5,261 nucleotides of DNA from a bacterium (GTDB lineage: Bacteria > Cyanobacteriota > Vampirovibrionia > Gastranaerophilales > Gastranaerophilaceae), in assembly GCA_017477685.1 (NCBI GenBank), contig JAFUUT010000173.1:1-5261 (forward strand). Direction: 5' to 3'. The first letter of the stretch is position 1. Every line of letters begins with the position of its first letter. This document shows positions 1-5,261 of the stretch, in pieces. The notes beneath the pieces were generated by a model. The model worked only from the letters and a program-made list of their open reading frames with translations. It did not search any database and was not told where the DNA came from. A program made the translations under genes and the position numbers.

Positions 1-1
1 A

Positions 2-868
2 AACAAACGCACACTTGAAGGCTTAATCAAATCAGGTGCATTTTCTCAAATAGAAAAAAGCAGAAAACAATTGATGGAAAATCTTGAATACATTGTTTCT
101 ACCGCATCAAAAGAAGCAAAAGAAAAAGAATCCGGTCAAGCAAGCCTTTTTGATATGCTTGGTGATAGTGCGGATGCAGATAGTGCAAAATTTAATCTTG
201 CGGGTTCGGATGAGGAGTATGATGCTCGTCAGATTCAGATTTTTGAAAAAGAATTTCTGGGTTTTTATGTTACAAGTCATCCATTATCTACAATCAGGGA
301 TAAATTGCCGTTTTTAATGACACACAAAATCTCACAAATTCAAAATCTCGAAAACGACAAAGCCGTTACTATTTGCGGACTTGTTACAACAACACGTCAA
401 ATTCCGCAGAAAAGTGACCCTACAAAATTTATCAGATTTGTAACAATTGAAGACTTAACCGCAAAAATAGATGCACTAGCATTCAATTCAAAAATCGCAG
501 AGTACGGAGATCTTATGCAGAGCGAACAGCGTATCATAGTTTCCGGCAAAGTCAGCCGCAGAAGCGACGATGAACCGCCTATCATACTTGTCGATACAGT
601 AAAACCGGTAGATAATACTAACATATTTACCGTCGAATTTAAAGACGAACTAAAATACGAAGAAATAATGTTATTAAAACAAATGCTCTGTAAATACAAA
701 GGCTCTGACCCTGTGATGCTTAAATTGCCCGACTTGACAGGAGAATCAAAAATTTTAACTTCATCTATGTTTTGGGTTAATACCACAAACGACCTTGTAA
801 ATACTATATCCAAAGGCTTTGGTGACAGACTTGCAGTCAGCATTAAATCCATGGACAAACAATGGTAG
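2..868 (+). CDS. dnaE: DNA polymerase III subunit alpha, C-terminal part (5' end outside window)
   Basis: This is the catalytic alpha subunit of the replicative DNA polymerase; only its last 288 codons are visible, against roughly 1,100-1,200 residues for the family. The frame is open from base 2, so the TTG/ATG at 71-76 are internal codons and not the start. Visible residues 1-14 (NKRTLEGLIKSGAF) match the end of the helix-hairpin-helix region. Residues 45-50 (GQASLF) and 82-95 (EKEFLGFYVTSHPL) are hallmark DnaE segments. Residues about 109-205 form the OB-fold that contacts single-stranded DNA, with the core pattern FVTIEDL followed by IDALAF. The last ~80 residues are the less conserved C-terminal region; in well-studied DnaE proteins this region contacts clamp and clamp-loader proteins. 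The PHP and polymerase active-site domains lie upstream of the window. The gene ends TGG TAG, and a repeat element begins 3 nt later. No T-rich intrinsic terminator follows on this strand. The identification is firm. Confidence 0.95.
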   Translation, partial: NKRTLEGLIKSGAFSQIEKSRKQLMENLEYIVSTASKEAKEKESGQASLFDMLGDSADADSAKFNLAGSDEEYDARQIQIFEKEFLGFYVTSHPLSTIRDKLPFLMTHKISQIQNLENDKAVTICGLVTTTRQIPQKSDPTKFIRFVTIEDLTAKIDALAFNSKIAEYGDLMQSEQRIIVSGKVSRRSDDEPPIILVDTVKPVDNTNIFTVEFKDELKYEEIMLLKQMLCKYKGSDPVMLKLPDLTGESKILTSSMFWVNTTNDLVNTISKGFGDRLAVSIKSMDKQW

Positions 869-926
869 TCGGGGGTAAATGTATTTTTGCCAATGGCTGC
901 GCATAACTTGTAATATTTGCTCAGGG

Positions 927-938
927 CTCAGGATGACG
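927..938 (+). repeat. Half copy of the GATGAC hairpin repeat
   Basis: TCAGGATGAC at 928-937 matches the 3' arm and tail of the hairpin repeat seen at 1007-1031 and 1152-1176, and it completes that arm's ideal pairing sequence. No matching ATCCTGAA arm precedes it, so this looks like a truncated copy. A 10-base match is weak evidence on its own. Confidence 0.35.
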
Positions 939-947
939 ATTGGAGAA

Positions 948-974
948 CCCCTCTCCTAAAAAATAGGAGAGGGG
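948..974. repeat. Perfect 11-bp-arm palindrome with A5 loop, REP-like
   Basis: CCCCTCTCCTA at 948-958 pairs without mismatch with TAGGAGAGGGG at 964-974 around a five-A loop. The tail CAGGGGTGAGG (975-985) continues a C/G-rich style unlike the AT-rich surroundings. I recall similar palindromes with a GGGGTGAGG tail as dispersed intergenic repeats in many bacterial genomes, including cyanobacteria. Neither strand has a T-run after the stem, so it is not a classical intrinsic terminator, although the hairpin could protect the dnaE mRNA 3' end. Confidence 0.75.
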
Positions 975-1006
975 CAGGGGTGAGGTATGATTTGCTATAC
1001 TGATAT

Positions 1007-1031
1007 ATCCTGAATAATGTTCAAGATGACA
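1007..1031 (+). repeat. Short hairpin repeat, copy B
   Basis: The arm ATCCTGAA (1007-1014), a 5-nt loop and the arm TTCAAGAT (1020-1027) form a stem with one C-A mismatch, followed by GACA. It matches the copy at 1152-1176 at 20 of 25 positions, and most differences fall in the loop. Its last bases overlap the right inverted repeat of the 872-1047 segment. It resembles the dispersed ATCCTGAA...TTCAGGATGAC palindromes I know from many bacterial genomes. Confidence 0.6.
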
Positions 1032-1050
1032 TAAATAAATTTACCCCTCC

Positions 1051-1081
1051 CAAAATAAAAAGCCACTTAATCATAAGTGGC
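1051..1081 (-). terminator. Intrinsic terminator for the 511-residue gene
   Basis: Read on the minus strand, GCCACTTA (1081-1074), loop TGAT and TAAGTGGC (1069-1062) form a perfect 8-bp stem. It is followed at once by TTTTTATTTTG (1061-1051). The stem plus U-tract is the standard Rho-independent layout. It lies about 100 nt past the stop of the minus-strand gene. On the plus strand the stem is followed by AGGGAAAAAG, so it would not serve dnaE in the same way. Confidence 0.8.
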
Positions 1082-1151
1082 AGGGAAAAAGTTACGAAAA
1101 TTAATGTGTAGGGAAAAATAATATGTTTATATTTTATTTGTTTTATGCGAG

Positions 1152-1176
1152 ATCCTGAAACAAGTTCGGGATGACA
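1152..1176 (+). repeat. Short hairpin repeat, copy C
   Basis: The arm ATCCTGAA (1152-1159), loop ACAAG and the arm TTCGGGAT (1165-1172) pair fully if one G-U wobble is allowed, and GACA follows. The arm length, 5-nt loop and GATGACA tail match the copy at 1007-1031. It sits only 7 nt beyond the stop codon of the minus-strand gene, between that gene and its terminator, so it would be part of that mRNA's 3' end. Confidence 0.65.
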
Positions 1177-1183
1177 ACCTTAT

Positions 1184-2719
1184 TTATGCATTAAATGTAT
1201 TAAATGATTTTTCGACGTTTTTCTGAATAACTTTTGCTACGGATTCATATTCTGTTTGTAATGCAGAGTGCTCTGCTTCAAGTTTATTCAATTGCATATC
1301 AAAGTATTTATCTTCTTTTTCAATTCTGTCCATAGTAGAATTGTAAACTTGTTCTGCTATAGCAATTTTTGATTTATCTTCTTTTTCTGTGATTGATTCA
1401 TCATCATCTATAGAAGTTTTGATAAAATCTCTTTCAACAGCGGAGAAATATGAAATATTTAATTTACCGTTTTTCAACTGGCGAACAAGCCATTCATCAT
1501 CGATATAAGCTTTCTTCTCATCTTCTTCTGTTGAAGAAATATAATTATCTTTTCTCATTTGGTCATAAGTTGTATAACCTTTAGTTATCATCATGTTATA
1601 AATATTTTGATAGTATGTAATCAAACTTTTATCATTTTTTAAGCCGCTGTGATCTATATCGGAATTGTAAAAAGCTTCTGTAATAGCAATTGCGTAATCA
1701 TACAATGCTCTTTGGGCTGCTGTTGTTCCTTCATAAGCAATTGGTGTTGTATCGCCAGTAACAGGGAATAAAGTTTCATCAACAACAACTTCGGAATCAA
1801 AAACTATTTTTGGTGTAAACACAGTATTTGTAGGATCACCTGATTCATACGGATGAACATATATCTGAGTATACTCATTACCCGTCGCAGGGTCTGTATA
1901 TGTATAATGTGTCGGGTCGTTTTCATCAACCTCAACTTCGTATCCTTCCAATACATGCTGAACATTATTATTATCTGTATAAACAGGAACGAAATCTCCT
2001 GAAGAATTTTGAACTATCGTTACAGGATATGAGTTAATATAAGAACCTGTACCGTCCTGTTTTACAACATCAAATTCCATTCCTTCATAATCGGTACCTG
2101 AAGCGCCCCTTGCGTGTGCAGTATGATAAACAGGATAACCATCCAATAACCCTGCCGGTGCGCCATTAAGTCCTTCTACGTTGAAGCCGAAGCCTAAGAT
2201 ATGGCGGCTGTCACCGCCGTCTTCTATATCATGACCCACATTTGTAGGTGCAGCATTGATACCTTGACCTACAGATACTAAATATTTATCCCAAGCTTCG
2301 TGGATAGCTTTTAATGATGCGGTCTTGTCTGATACATCTATATCTGATTGAGTTAAACCTAATTTTGATAAAAATCTGTTATAATCTCCGTTAGCTTCTT
2401 CAAAGGCTTTTGCTATTGCAGAAGTGACAAGAATTTTGCCATCTCTGTCTTGAACTATATATTGTTTGCCTGTGGCAATATTATTATGTCCCGTTAATTG
2501 GCTATAAGTTACATTTTCATAATTTGCGCTCGTACCGTTATAGCCAACTAAAACTTGATAACTTGTAGCATTTAATGCTTCAAGATATTTATCGTTTGCA
2601 AGCTGAGAAGCTTCTGCAAGACGTTGTTTAGAATATGCAACAGATTGTTGTTCAAATTCATTATTTGACAGTCTTGCTGTCATAAATAACAATCTTCCTT
2701 GTGATGCTGCCATTCCCAT
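1184..2719 (-). CDS. Uncharacterised 511-residue cysteine-free protein with helical ends (MGMAASQ-type)
   Basis: I cannot assign a function. Residues 1-50 look like an amphipathic helix rich in A, Q, L and S (MGMAASQGRLLFMTARLS at the start). I associate this opening with gut Melainabacteria proteins, but only from memory. Residues about 155-330 are rich in G, T, Y, V, D and N and look like beta strands and loops. Residues about 335-385 and 400-511 are helical. From about 450 to the end the highly charged segment ending VEKSFNTFNA looks like a coiled coil. There is no cysteine in 511 residues and no classical signal peptide or transmembrane helix. Helical ends around a variable middle recall flagellin and hook-associated proteins; that is an analogy, not an assignment. 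NSDIDHSG (352-359) faintly resembles a calcium loop. ATG at 2719 is the furthest upstream usable start. The nearest Shine-Dalgarno sequence, AAAGGAA, is 13 nt away, which is unusually far. Confidence 0.85.
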   Translation of the reverse strand: MGMAASQGRLLFMTARLSNNEFEQQSVAYSKQRLAEASQLANDKYLEALNATSYQVLVGYNGTSANYENVTYSQLTGHNNIATGKQYIVQDRDGKILVTSAIAKAFEEANGDYNRFLSKLGLTQSDIDVSDKTASLKAIHEAWDKYLVSVGQGINAAPTNVGHDIEDGGDSRHILGFGFNVEGLNGAPAGLLDGYPVYHTAHARGASGTDYEGMEFDVVKQDGTGSYINSYPVTIVQNSSGDFVPVYTDNNNVQHVLEGYEVEVDENDPTHYTYTDPATGNEYTQIYVHPYESGDPTNTVFTPKIVFDSEVVVDETLFPVTGDTTPIAYEGTTAAQRALYDYAIAITEAFYNSDIDHSGLKNDKSLITYYQNIYNMMITKGYTTYDQMRKDNYISSTEEDEKKAYIDDEWLVRQLKNGKLNISYFSAVERDFIKTSIDDDESITEKEDKSKIAIAEQVYNSTMDRIEKEDKYFDMQLNKLEAEHSALQTEYESVAKVIQKNVEKSFNTFNA

Positions 2720-2732
2720 TGCTTTACAAACG

Positions 2733-2739
2733 TTCCTTT
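2733..2739 (-). promoter_or_regulatory. Distant Shine-Dalgarno for the 511-residue gene
   Basis: AAAGGAA on the minus strand ends 13 nt before the ATG at 2719, against a usual spacing of about 5-9 nt. No in-frame ATG, GTG or TTG lies nearer to it, so the start was kept. A second ATG at codon 3 is even further away. Confidence 0.45.
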
Positions 2740-2798
2740 CTGTAATTTTCGTATCTTATATATATGTATTCGGCATATTAAGAAAGAAACTTTAATAT

Positions 2799-2826
2799 TT
2801 TATAAAATTATGTTAAGTTTTTGTAA
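2799..2826 (-). promoter_or_regulatory. Possible sigma-70-type promoter for the 511-residue gene
   Basis: On the minus strand a -10-like TATAAA (2804-2799) lies 16 nt downstream of TTACAA (2826-2821), which matches only half of the -35 consensus. The -10 sits inside the perfect 12-nt palindrome ATTTTATAAAAT (2797-2808). Transcription would start near 2790 and leave a leader of about 70 nt. A second AT-rich candidate, TATATATA at about 2757-2764, is nearer the gene. Such sequences are easy to find in AT-rich DNA, so this is tentative. Confidence 0.3.
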
Positions 2827-2831
2827 CAAAT

Positions 2832-4709
2832 TTATTTCACTACAATATTATTTTCGGCGAAATACAATCTTGCAAAGAAACAGGCAACGTGCTGCACAGA
2901 ATCAATCCTAACCCACTGTCTTGTTGCTTTAAAACGAATGCTGCGGAAAGATTTTTCCGGCCTTAAATGGGCATAAATATTTTCCTCTCCGTTATACAAA
3001 TACATTTGACAAAGGGCAGATTTTCTGCAAGATTCTAATATTTCTTGAGCAAATACATTATTACCCAGTTTTTTAGCAAGATAATAGGCTGCAATTAACC
3101 CTTCACAGCGTGCACCGTCAGGGTAGAAATGATCTCCGTATTCATAGTACATTCCGCCCTCATAATCCAAATATGGGGAATCATCTCTTTTGTACGTTTT
3201 CTCAATCATTGTTTTTGCATCTGTATAAACAAAATTAATATAATTATCTTTAACAAAATCCGGATTATTAGCCCATTCTTCAATAGCCTGCATCAACCAA
3301 CCGTCAGACGGCAATGCCGTAAATAAATCCCGATAAATCTTTGGACGCTCATCAACAATCCAATCCAGCGCCAACTTACTTTTTTCAAGAACAATCTGCC
3401 TCAAATCTGCATCTTCATCAAAGTAATTGGCAAACAATGCCAAACCGAGCAATGCTTCGCCCGGATAATAGAAAGAGAATGTTTCTTTACGTTCGGAATC
3501 ACTCATTGTGATAAGTTTTCTCCCGTCTTGAACATTCGGATGGATGAAATAACCTAATAACTCACCTGTTTTATATATTCTTGAAATTAAATGTCTTGCA
3601 TATTTTTTTATATAATCATCATAAGACTTGTCGCCTGATTCATTACGGTACTTCATCATAGCAATAAGAATAACGCCTGTACCGCCAAGCTTTGCTTTAC
3701 TGTTGTAATACACATATGCACCTGTTCCATAATCGGTTTCATGTTCTTTTGTAATAGATACAATAAAATCCAAAGCTTTTTTAGCCGCATCAAGATATTT
3801 CTTATCGCCGCTTAATTGATATGCACGAATCAAAGTAACAATGCCGCCGCAATGACGCAAATCATTGTAATATAAATTGTCCTCTTTTCTGCCCGGATGC
3901 TCATGGTCTTTTAAAGAATCATCCTTGCAATCATAATAATACAGAAAACGTCCGTCTGGCTGCATATTTTCAACTGTCCAATCAACAGAATTCAATACAA
4001 TATCCTTAAGACTTTCTTGAGAATATTCATTAAATTTGTATCCGCGGTACAAAGGAACAATATCATCTTTATAACTTACAAAATCACGGCTTTTTACTAT
4101 GTACAATTCATGAGGCTTAAGCTTTAGTATTTTGATTCGCTCAGAAATTTTATCAGTTAAATCTTTTATATAAGTTTTTCGAATTAAAGTATTCAACGCT
4201 TGATTTATGCCGATTTGACTCTGCACCCATGCATAAGTCGGAGGATACACATACGTACTATCGTTTAACACGAGTTTAAGTCCTGTAATCCCTGGTTCAA
4301 AACGCTTATCATTAAAGTCAAACATCTGTAAATCATTTATATTTACAGGCTTTTCATCTATAATAACTTCTATCATTATTCTGCATTTTTCGGGATTGGC
4401 AATATCAAGTTTAGAAAAATTTTTGGACGAAGATATCTTATCAATATCACGATTTAAAGCATCTGCCAGACCAGAGCGATTTGCCCCCCACCTTATAGGT
4501 GCAAAACCCGACTGAAAAACACTTATATATGCATAACTAAATGACGGATCGTAGTCCAGTATACCTTTGAAATCCAAATCATTAATTTTTAATACTTTAT
4601 TAGTCCTTAAGGATTCACGTATCCTATTTATTAATTCCTTTACAACAGAAAAATCTTGACGATAATACTGTCTTTCTTTTTCATTCTCGTTTAAAAAATC
4701 TTGTACCAT
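2832..4709 (-). CDS. Uncharacterised 625-residue protein with C-terminal alpha/alpha-barrel (six-hairpin-like) domain
   Basis: The function is unknown. Residues about 15-200 form a mixed alpha/beta N-terminal part (GFAPIRWGANRSGLADAL at 68-85, RFEPGITGLKLVL at 136-148). Its spacing of DKRF, GITGL and a proline-bearing segment distantly recalls AMMECR1 domains, at low confidence. Residues about 230-620 are successive helical hairpins with G-rich turns: NDLRHCGGIVTLIRAY (282-297), KAKLGGTGVILIAMMKY (338-354), FSFYYPGEALLGLALF (411-426), ALPSDGWLMQAIEEW (465-479), YPDGARCEGLIAAYYLA (529-545) and RQWVRIDSVQHVACFFARLY (597-616). This pattern fits alpha/alpha-barrel proteins such as six-hairpin glycosidases, sugar epimerases or LanC-like enzymes. 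The clustered H, D, E, R, W and C residues suggest an active site. No signal peptide or membrane helix is visible, so it is probably cytoplasmic. The start codon lacks a Shine-Dalgarno sequence, and an in-frame stop lies five codons upstream. The 511-residue gene follows on the same strand after 112 nt. Confidence 0.88.
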   Translation of the reverse strand: MVQDFLNENEKERQYYRQDFSVVKELINRIRESLRTNKVLKINDLDFKGILDYDPSFSYAYISVFQSGFAPIRWGANRSGLADALNRDIDKISSSKNFSKLDIANPEKCRIMIEVIIDEKPVNINDLQMFDFNDKRFEPGITGLKLVLNDSTYVYPPTYAWVQSQIGINQALNTLIRKTYIKDLTDKISERIKILKLKPHELYIVKSRDFVSYKDDIVPLYRGYKFNEYSQESLKDIVLNSVDWTVENMQPDGRFLYYYDCKDDSLKDHEHPGRKEDNLYYNDLRHCGGIVTLIRAYQLSGDKKYLDAAKKALDFIVSITKEHETDYGTGAYVYYNSKAKLGGTGVILIAMMKYRNESGDKSYDDYIKKYARHLISRIYKTGELLGYFIHPNVQDGRKLITMSDSERKETFSFYYPGEALLGLALFANYFDEDADLRQIVLEKSKLALDWIVDERPKIYRDLFTALPSDGWLMQAIEEWANNPDFVKDNYINFVYTDAKTMIEKTYKRDDSPYLDYEGGMYYEYGDHFYPDGARCEGLIAAYYLAKKLGNNVFAQEILESCRKSALCQMYLYNGEENIYAHLRPEKSFRSIRFKATRQWVRIDSVQHVACFFARLYFAENNIVVK

Positions 4710-4865
4710 AATAATAATAGTTTACCATATAAGAACCATATTAGCTATCTGTTTAAATAATAAAAATTCATCTTTACAAAACTTATCATTTTAGCAATTT
4801 TTTCTCCAAAAAAAACTTTATATATATGTAGGTTAGTAAAATAGTGCATTTAAAGGTAGGTAAAA
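4710..4865. promoter_or_regulatory. Divergent AT-rich promoter region
   Basis: These 156 nt separate two divergently transcribed genes and so must hold both start regions. On the minus strand the leader reads CTATTATTATT just before the ATG, with no purine-rich ribosome site; a leaderless or A/U-rich unstructured start is likely. On the plus side TATATATA at 4819-4826 is a -10 candidate about 39 nt before the ATG at 4866, but I find no convincing -35. No hairpin or obvious operator is visible. Confidence 0.5.
4852..4860 (+). promoter_or_regulatory. Ribosome binding site for the partial glycine-rich gene
   Basis: AAAGGTAGG offers two overlapping AGG-type cores. The last ends 5 nt before the ATG at 4866, which supports this start in a gene whose end cannot be seen. 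Confidence 0.6.
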
Positions 4866-5261
4866 ATGGTAAGTATTTCTGGTATTACAGGAGCAACAAA
4901 ATCCATATACAATTATGGAAAAAGATTTTTAAACACCGCTCCTGAATTGGTTCTTGGCACTGCTGCAGATGCGGCAGGTACAGCAATGAGAAAAACTAAA
5001 GGTTCGTTGTTTGACAAAGCGGCAGCCGGCTGGCACGCATTGGAAGATGCAGGAAAAGGAAGTTTCTTTAAAAGCTTTATCGGAAACATAAAGAGTTTCA
5101 TCCCTGATATGAAAGCATTTATAAAAGAGGGTGCAAAAGATTTAACAGGGATTGCAAAAATAAAAGGAGGAGCTAAGGGGCTATTCAAAGGCTTGGGCAA
5201 AAAGATGCCGTTTATCGGTGCGGCTCTTATGGTCGTAACAGAATTACCAAATATTTGGAAG
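4866..5261 (+). CDS. Uncharacterised glycine/lysine-rich protein, N-terminal part (3' end outside window)
   Basis: An uninterrupted frame of 132 codons runs from ATG at 4866 to the last base of the window, preceded by a good ribosome binding site. It starts MVSISGITGATKSIYNYGKR. The body is rich in A, G, K and F: residues 23-62 look like helices, 63-100 are amphipathic (FFKSFIGNIKSFIPDMKAF), 101-113 are a basic glycine-rich stretch (GGAKGLFKGLGKK), and 114-130 are hydrophobic (MPFIGAALMVVTELPNI). The visible part has no cysteine, no classical signal peptide and no known domain. Basic G/K amphipathic segments beside a hydrophobic stretch suggest a membrane-associating protein, perhaps with a glycine-zipper segment downstream. 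That is inference only. An opposite-strand frame at 4913-5200 is a shadow of this gene. Confidence 0.75.
   Translation, partial: MVSISGITGATKSIYNYGKRFLNTAPELVLGTAADAAGTAMRKTKGSLFDKAAAGWHALEDAGKGSFFKSFIGNIKSFIPDMKAFIKEGAKDLTGIAKIKGGAKGLFKGLGKKMPFIGAALMVVTELPNIWK

Larger units (their letters stand above)
872..1047. mobile_element. MITE-like segment bounded by imperfect 21-bp inverted repeats
   Basis: Bases 872-892 and the reverse complement of 1027-1047 agree at 18 of 21 positions. The outermost 9 are perfect: GGGGTAAAT at 872-880 and ATTTACCCC at 1039-1047. The 176 bp between the outer ends carry no open reading frame of note. A strong palindrome lies almost exactly at the centre (segment midpoint 959.5, palindrome midpoint 961). 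Small size, terminal inverted repeats, no coding capacity and position just after a stop codon all fit a non-autonomous miniature element. I see no clear target-site duplication: the flanks read GTCG on the left and TCCC on the right. A structured dnaE 3' untranslated region, or chance pairing in AT-rich sequence, remains possible. Confidence 0.45.
869..1183. other. Repeat-rich convergent intergenic region
   Basis: This 315-nt stretch separates the convergent ends of dnaE and the 511-residue gene and contains no credible gene. It holds the inverted-repeat-bounded segment at 872-1047, the palindrome at 948-974, hairpin repeats at 1007-1031 and 1152-1176 with a half copy at 927-938, and a minus-strand terminator at 1051-1081. 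The remainder, about 1082-1150, is AT-rich with nothing I can name. Confidence 0.85.

Noticed and set aside
84..317. 77-codon open frame on the plus strand in another frame
   Set aside because: It overlaps dnaE out of frame and has an implausible composition (lysine run, no domain).
397..858. 153-codon open frame on the minus strand
   Set aside because: It lies wholly inside dnaE in the opposite direction, its product resembles nothing, and dnaE has clear family motifs across the same bases.
1123..1158. 11-codon frame starting ATG with AGGG upstream (MFIFYLFYARS)
   Set aside because: Its stop codon is supplied by the hairpin repeat at 1152, it is very short, and hydrophobic short frames are common in AT-rich spacers.
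869..1183. tRNA or other structured RNA gene in the intergenic region
   Set aside because: No cloverleaf, anticodon arm or CCA-proximal pattern is visible. The structure present is accounted for by repeats and one terminator.
1263..1276. Perfect palindrome GCAGAG-TG-CTCTGC
   Set aside because: It lies inside the coding region for the coiled-coil end of the 511-residue protein with no second copy and no flanking T-run, so it is probably incidental.
2797..2808. Palindrome ATTTTATAAAAT as a terminator after the 625-residue gene
   Set aside because: It has only A-T pairs and no loop, so it cannot form a stable terminator hairpin. It fits better as part of a -10 region.
3129..3326. 65-codon open frame on the plus strand
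   Set aside because: It is antisense to strongly patterned barrel-domain motifs of the 625-residue gene and has no ribosome site I can see.
4913..5200. 95-codon open frame on the minus strand
   Set aside because: It is the reverse shadow of the plus-strand gene at 4866, which has a good ribosome site. The Pro/Ala-rich product is typical of the complement of Gly/Ala/Lys codons.
1..5261. CRISPR array or defence island
   Set aside because: There are no evenly spaced direct repeats, and no nuclease, helicase or Cas motifs in any product.

Overview
The window is AT-rich bacterial DNA with two genes cut by its edges and two complete genes between them. It probably comes from a gut Vampirovibrionia/Melainabacteria (Gastranaerophilales-type) genome. 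That guess rests on remembered likeness: the 511-residue protein opens with MGMAASQ, and I associate that opening and its C-terminal helix with proteins from that group. No marker gene here proves it.

Layout from left to right. (1) Positions 2-868, + strand: the last 288 codons of dnaE, the replicative DNA polymerase III alpha subunit, including the LGFYVTSHPL motif and the OB-fold. (2) Positions 869-1183: a gene-free convergent intergenic region full of repeats. It holds a 176-bp MITE-like segment with imperfect 21-bp terminal inverted repeats, starting 3 nt after the dnaE stop. Near its centre is a perfect 11-bp-arm palindrome. Two copies and one half copy of a short hairpin repeat (ATCCTGAA ... 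GATGACA) follow or overlap it. An intrinsic terminator faces the minus-strand gene. (3) Positions 1184-2719, - strand: a 511-residue cysteine-free protein of unknown function, with helical ends and a probable beta-rich middle. (4) Positions 2832-4709, - strand: a 625-residue, probably cytoplasmic two-part protein. Its C-terminal two thirds look like an alpha/alpha-barrel (six-hairpin) fold and its substrate is unknown. (5) Positions 4710-4865: a divergent AT-rich promoter region. (6) Positions 4866-5261, + strand: the first 132 codons of an unrecognised glycine- and lysine-rich protein that runs off the window.

Only dnaE has a known role. The two minus-strand genes point the same way and are separated by 112 nt that contain a plausible promoter, so they may be transcribed separately. 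I see no defence system, CRISPR array, RNA gene or transposase. The points most worth following up are the structured repeat cluster after dnaE, the flagellin-like layout of the 511-residue protein, and the unassigned 625-residue barrel protein.
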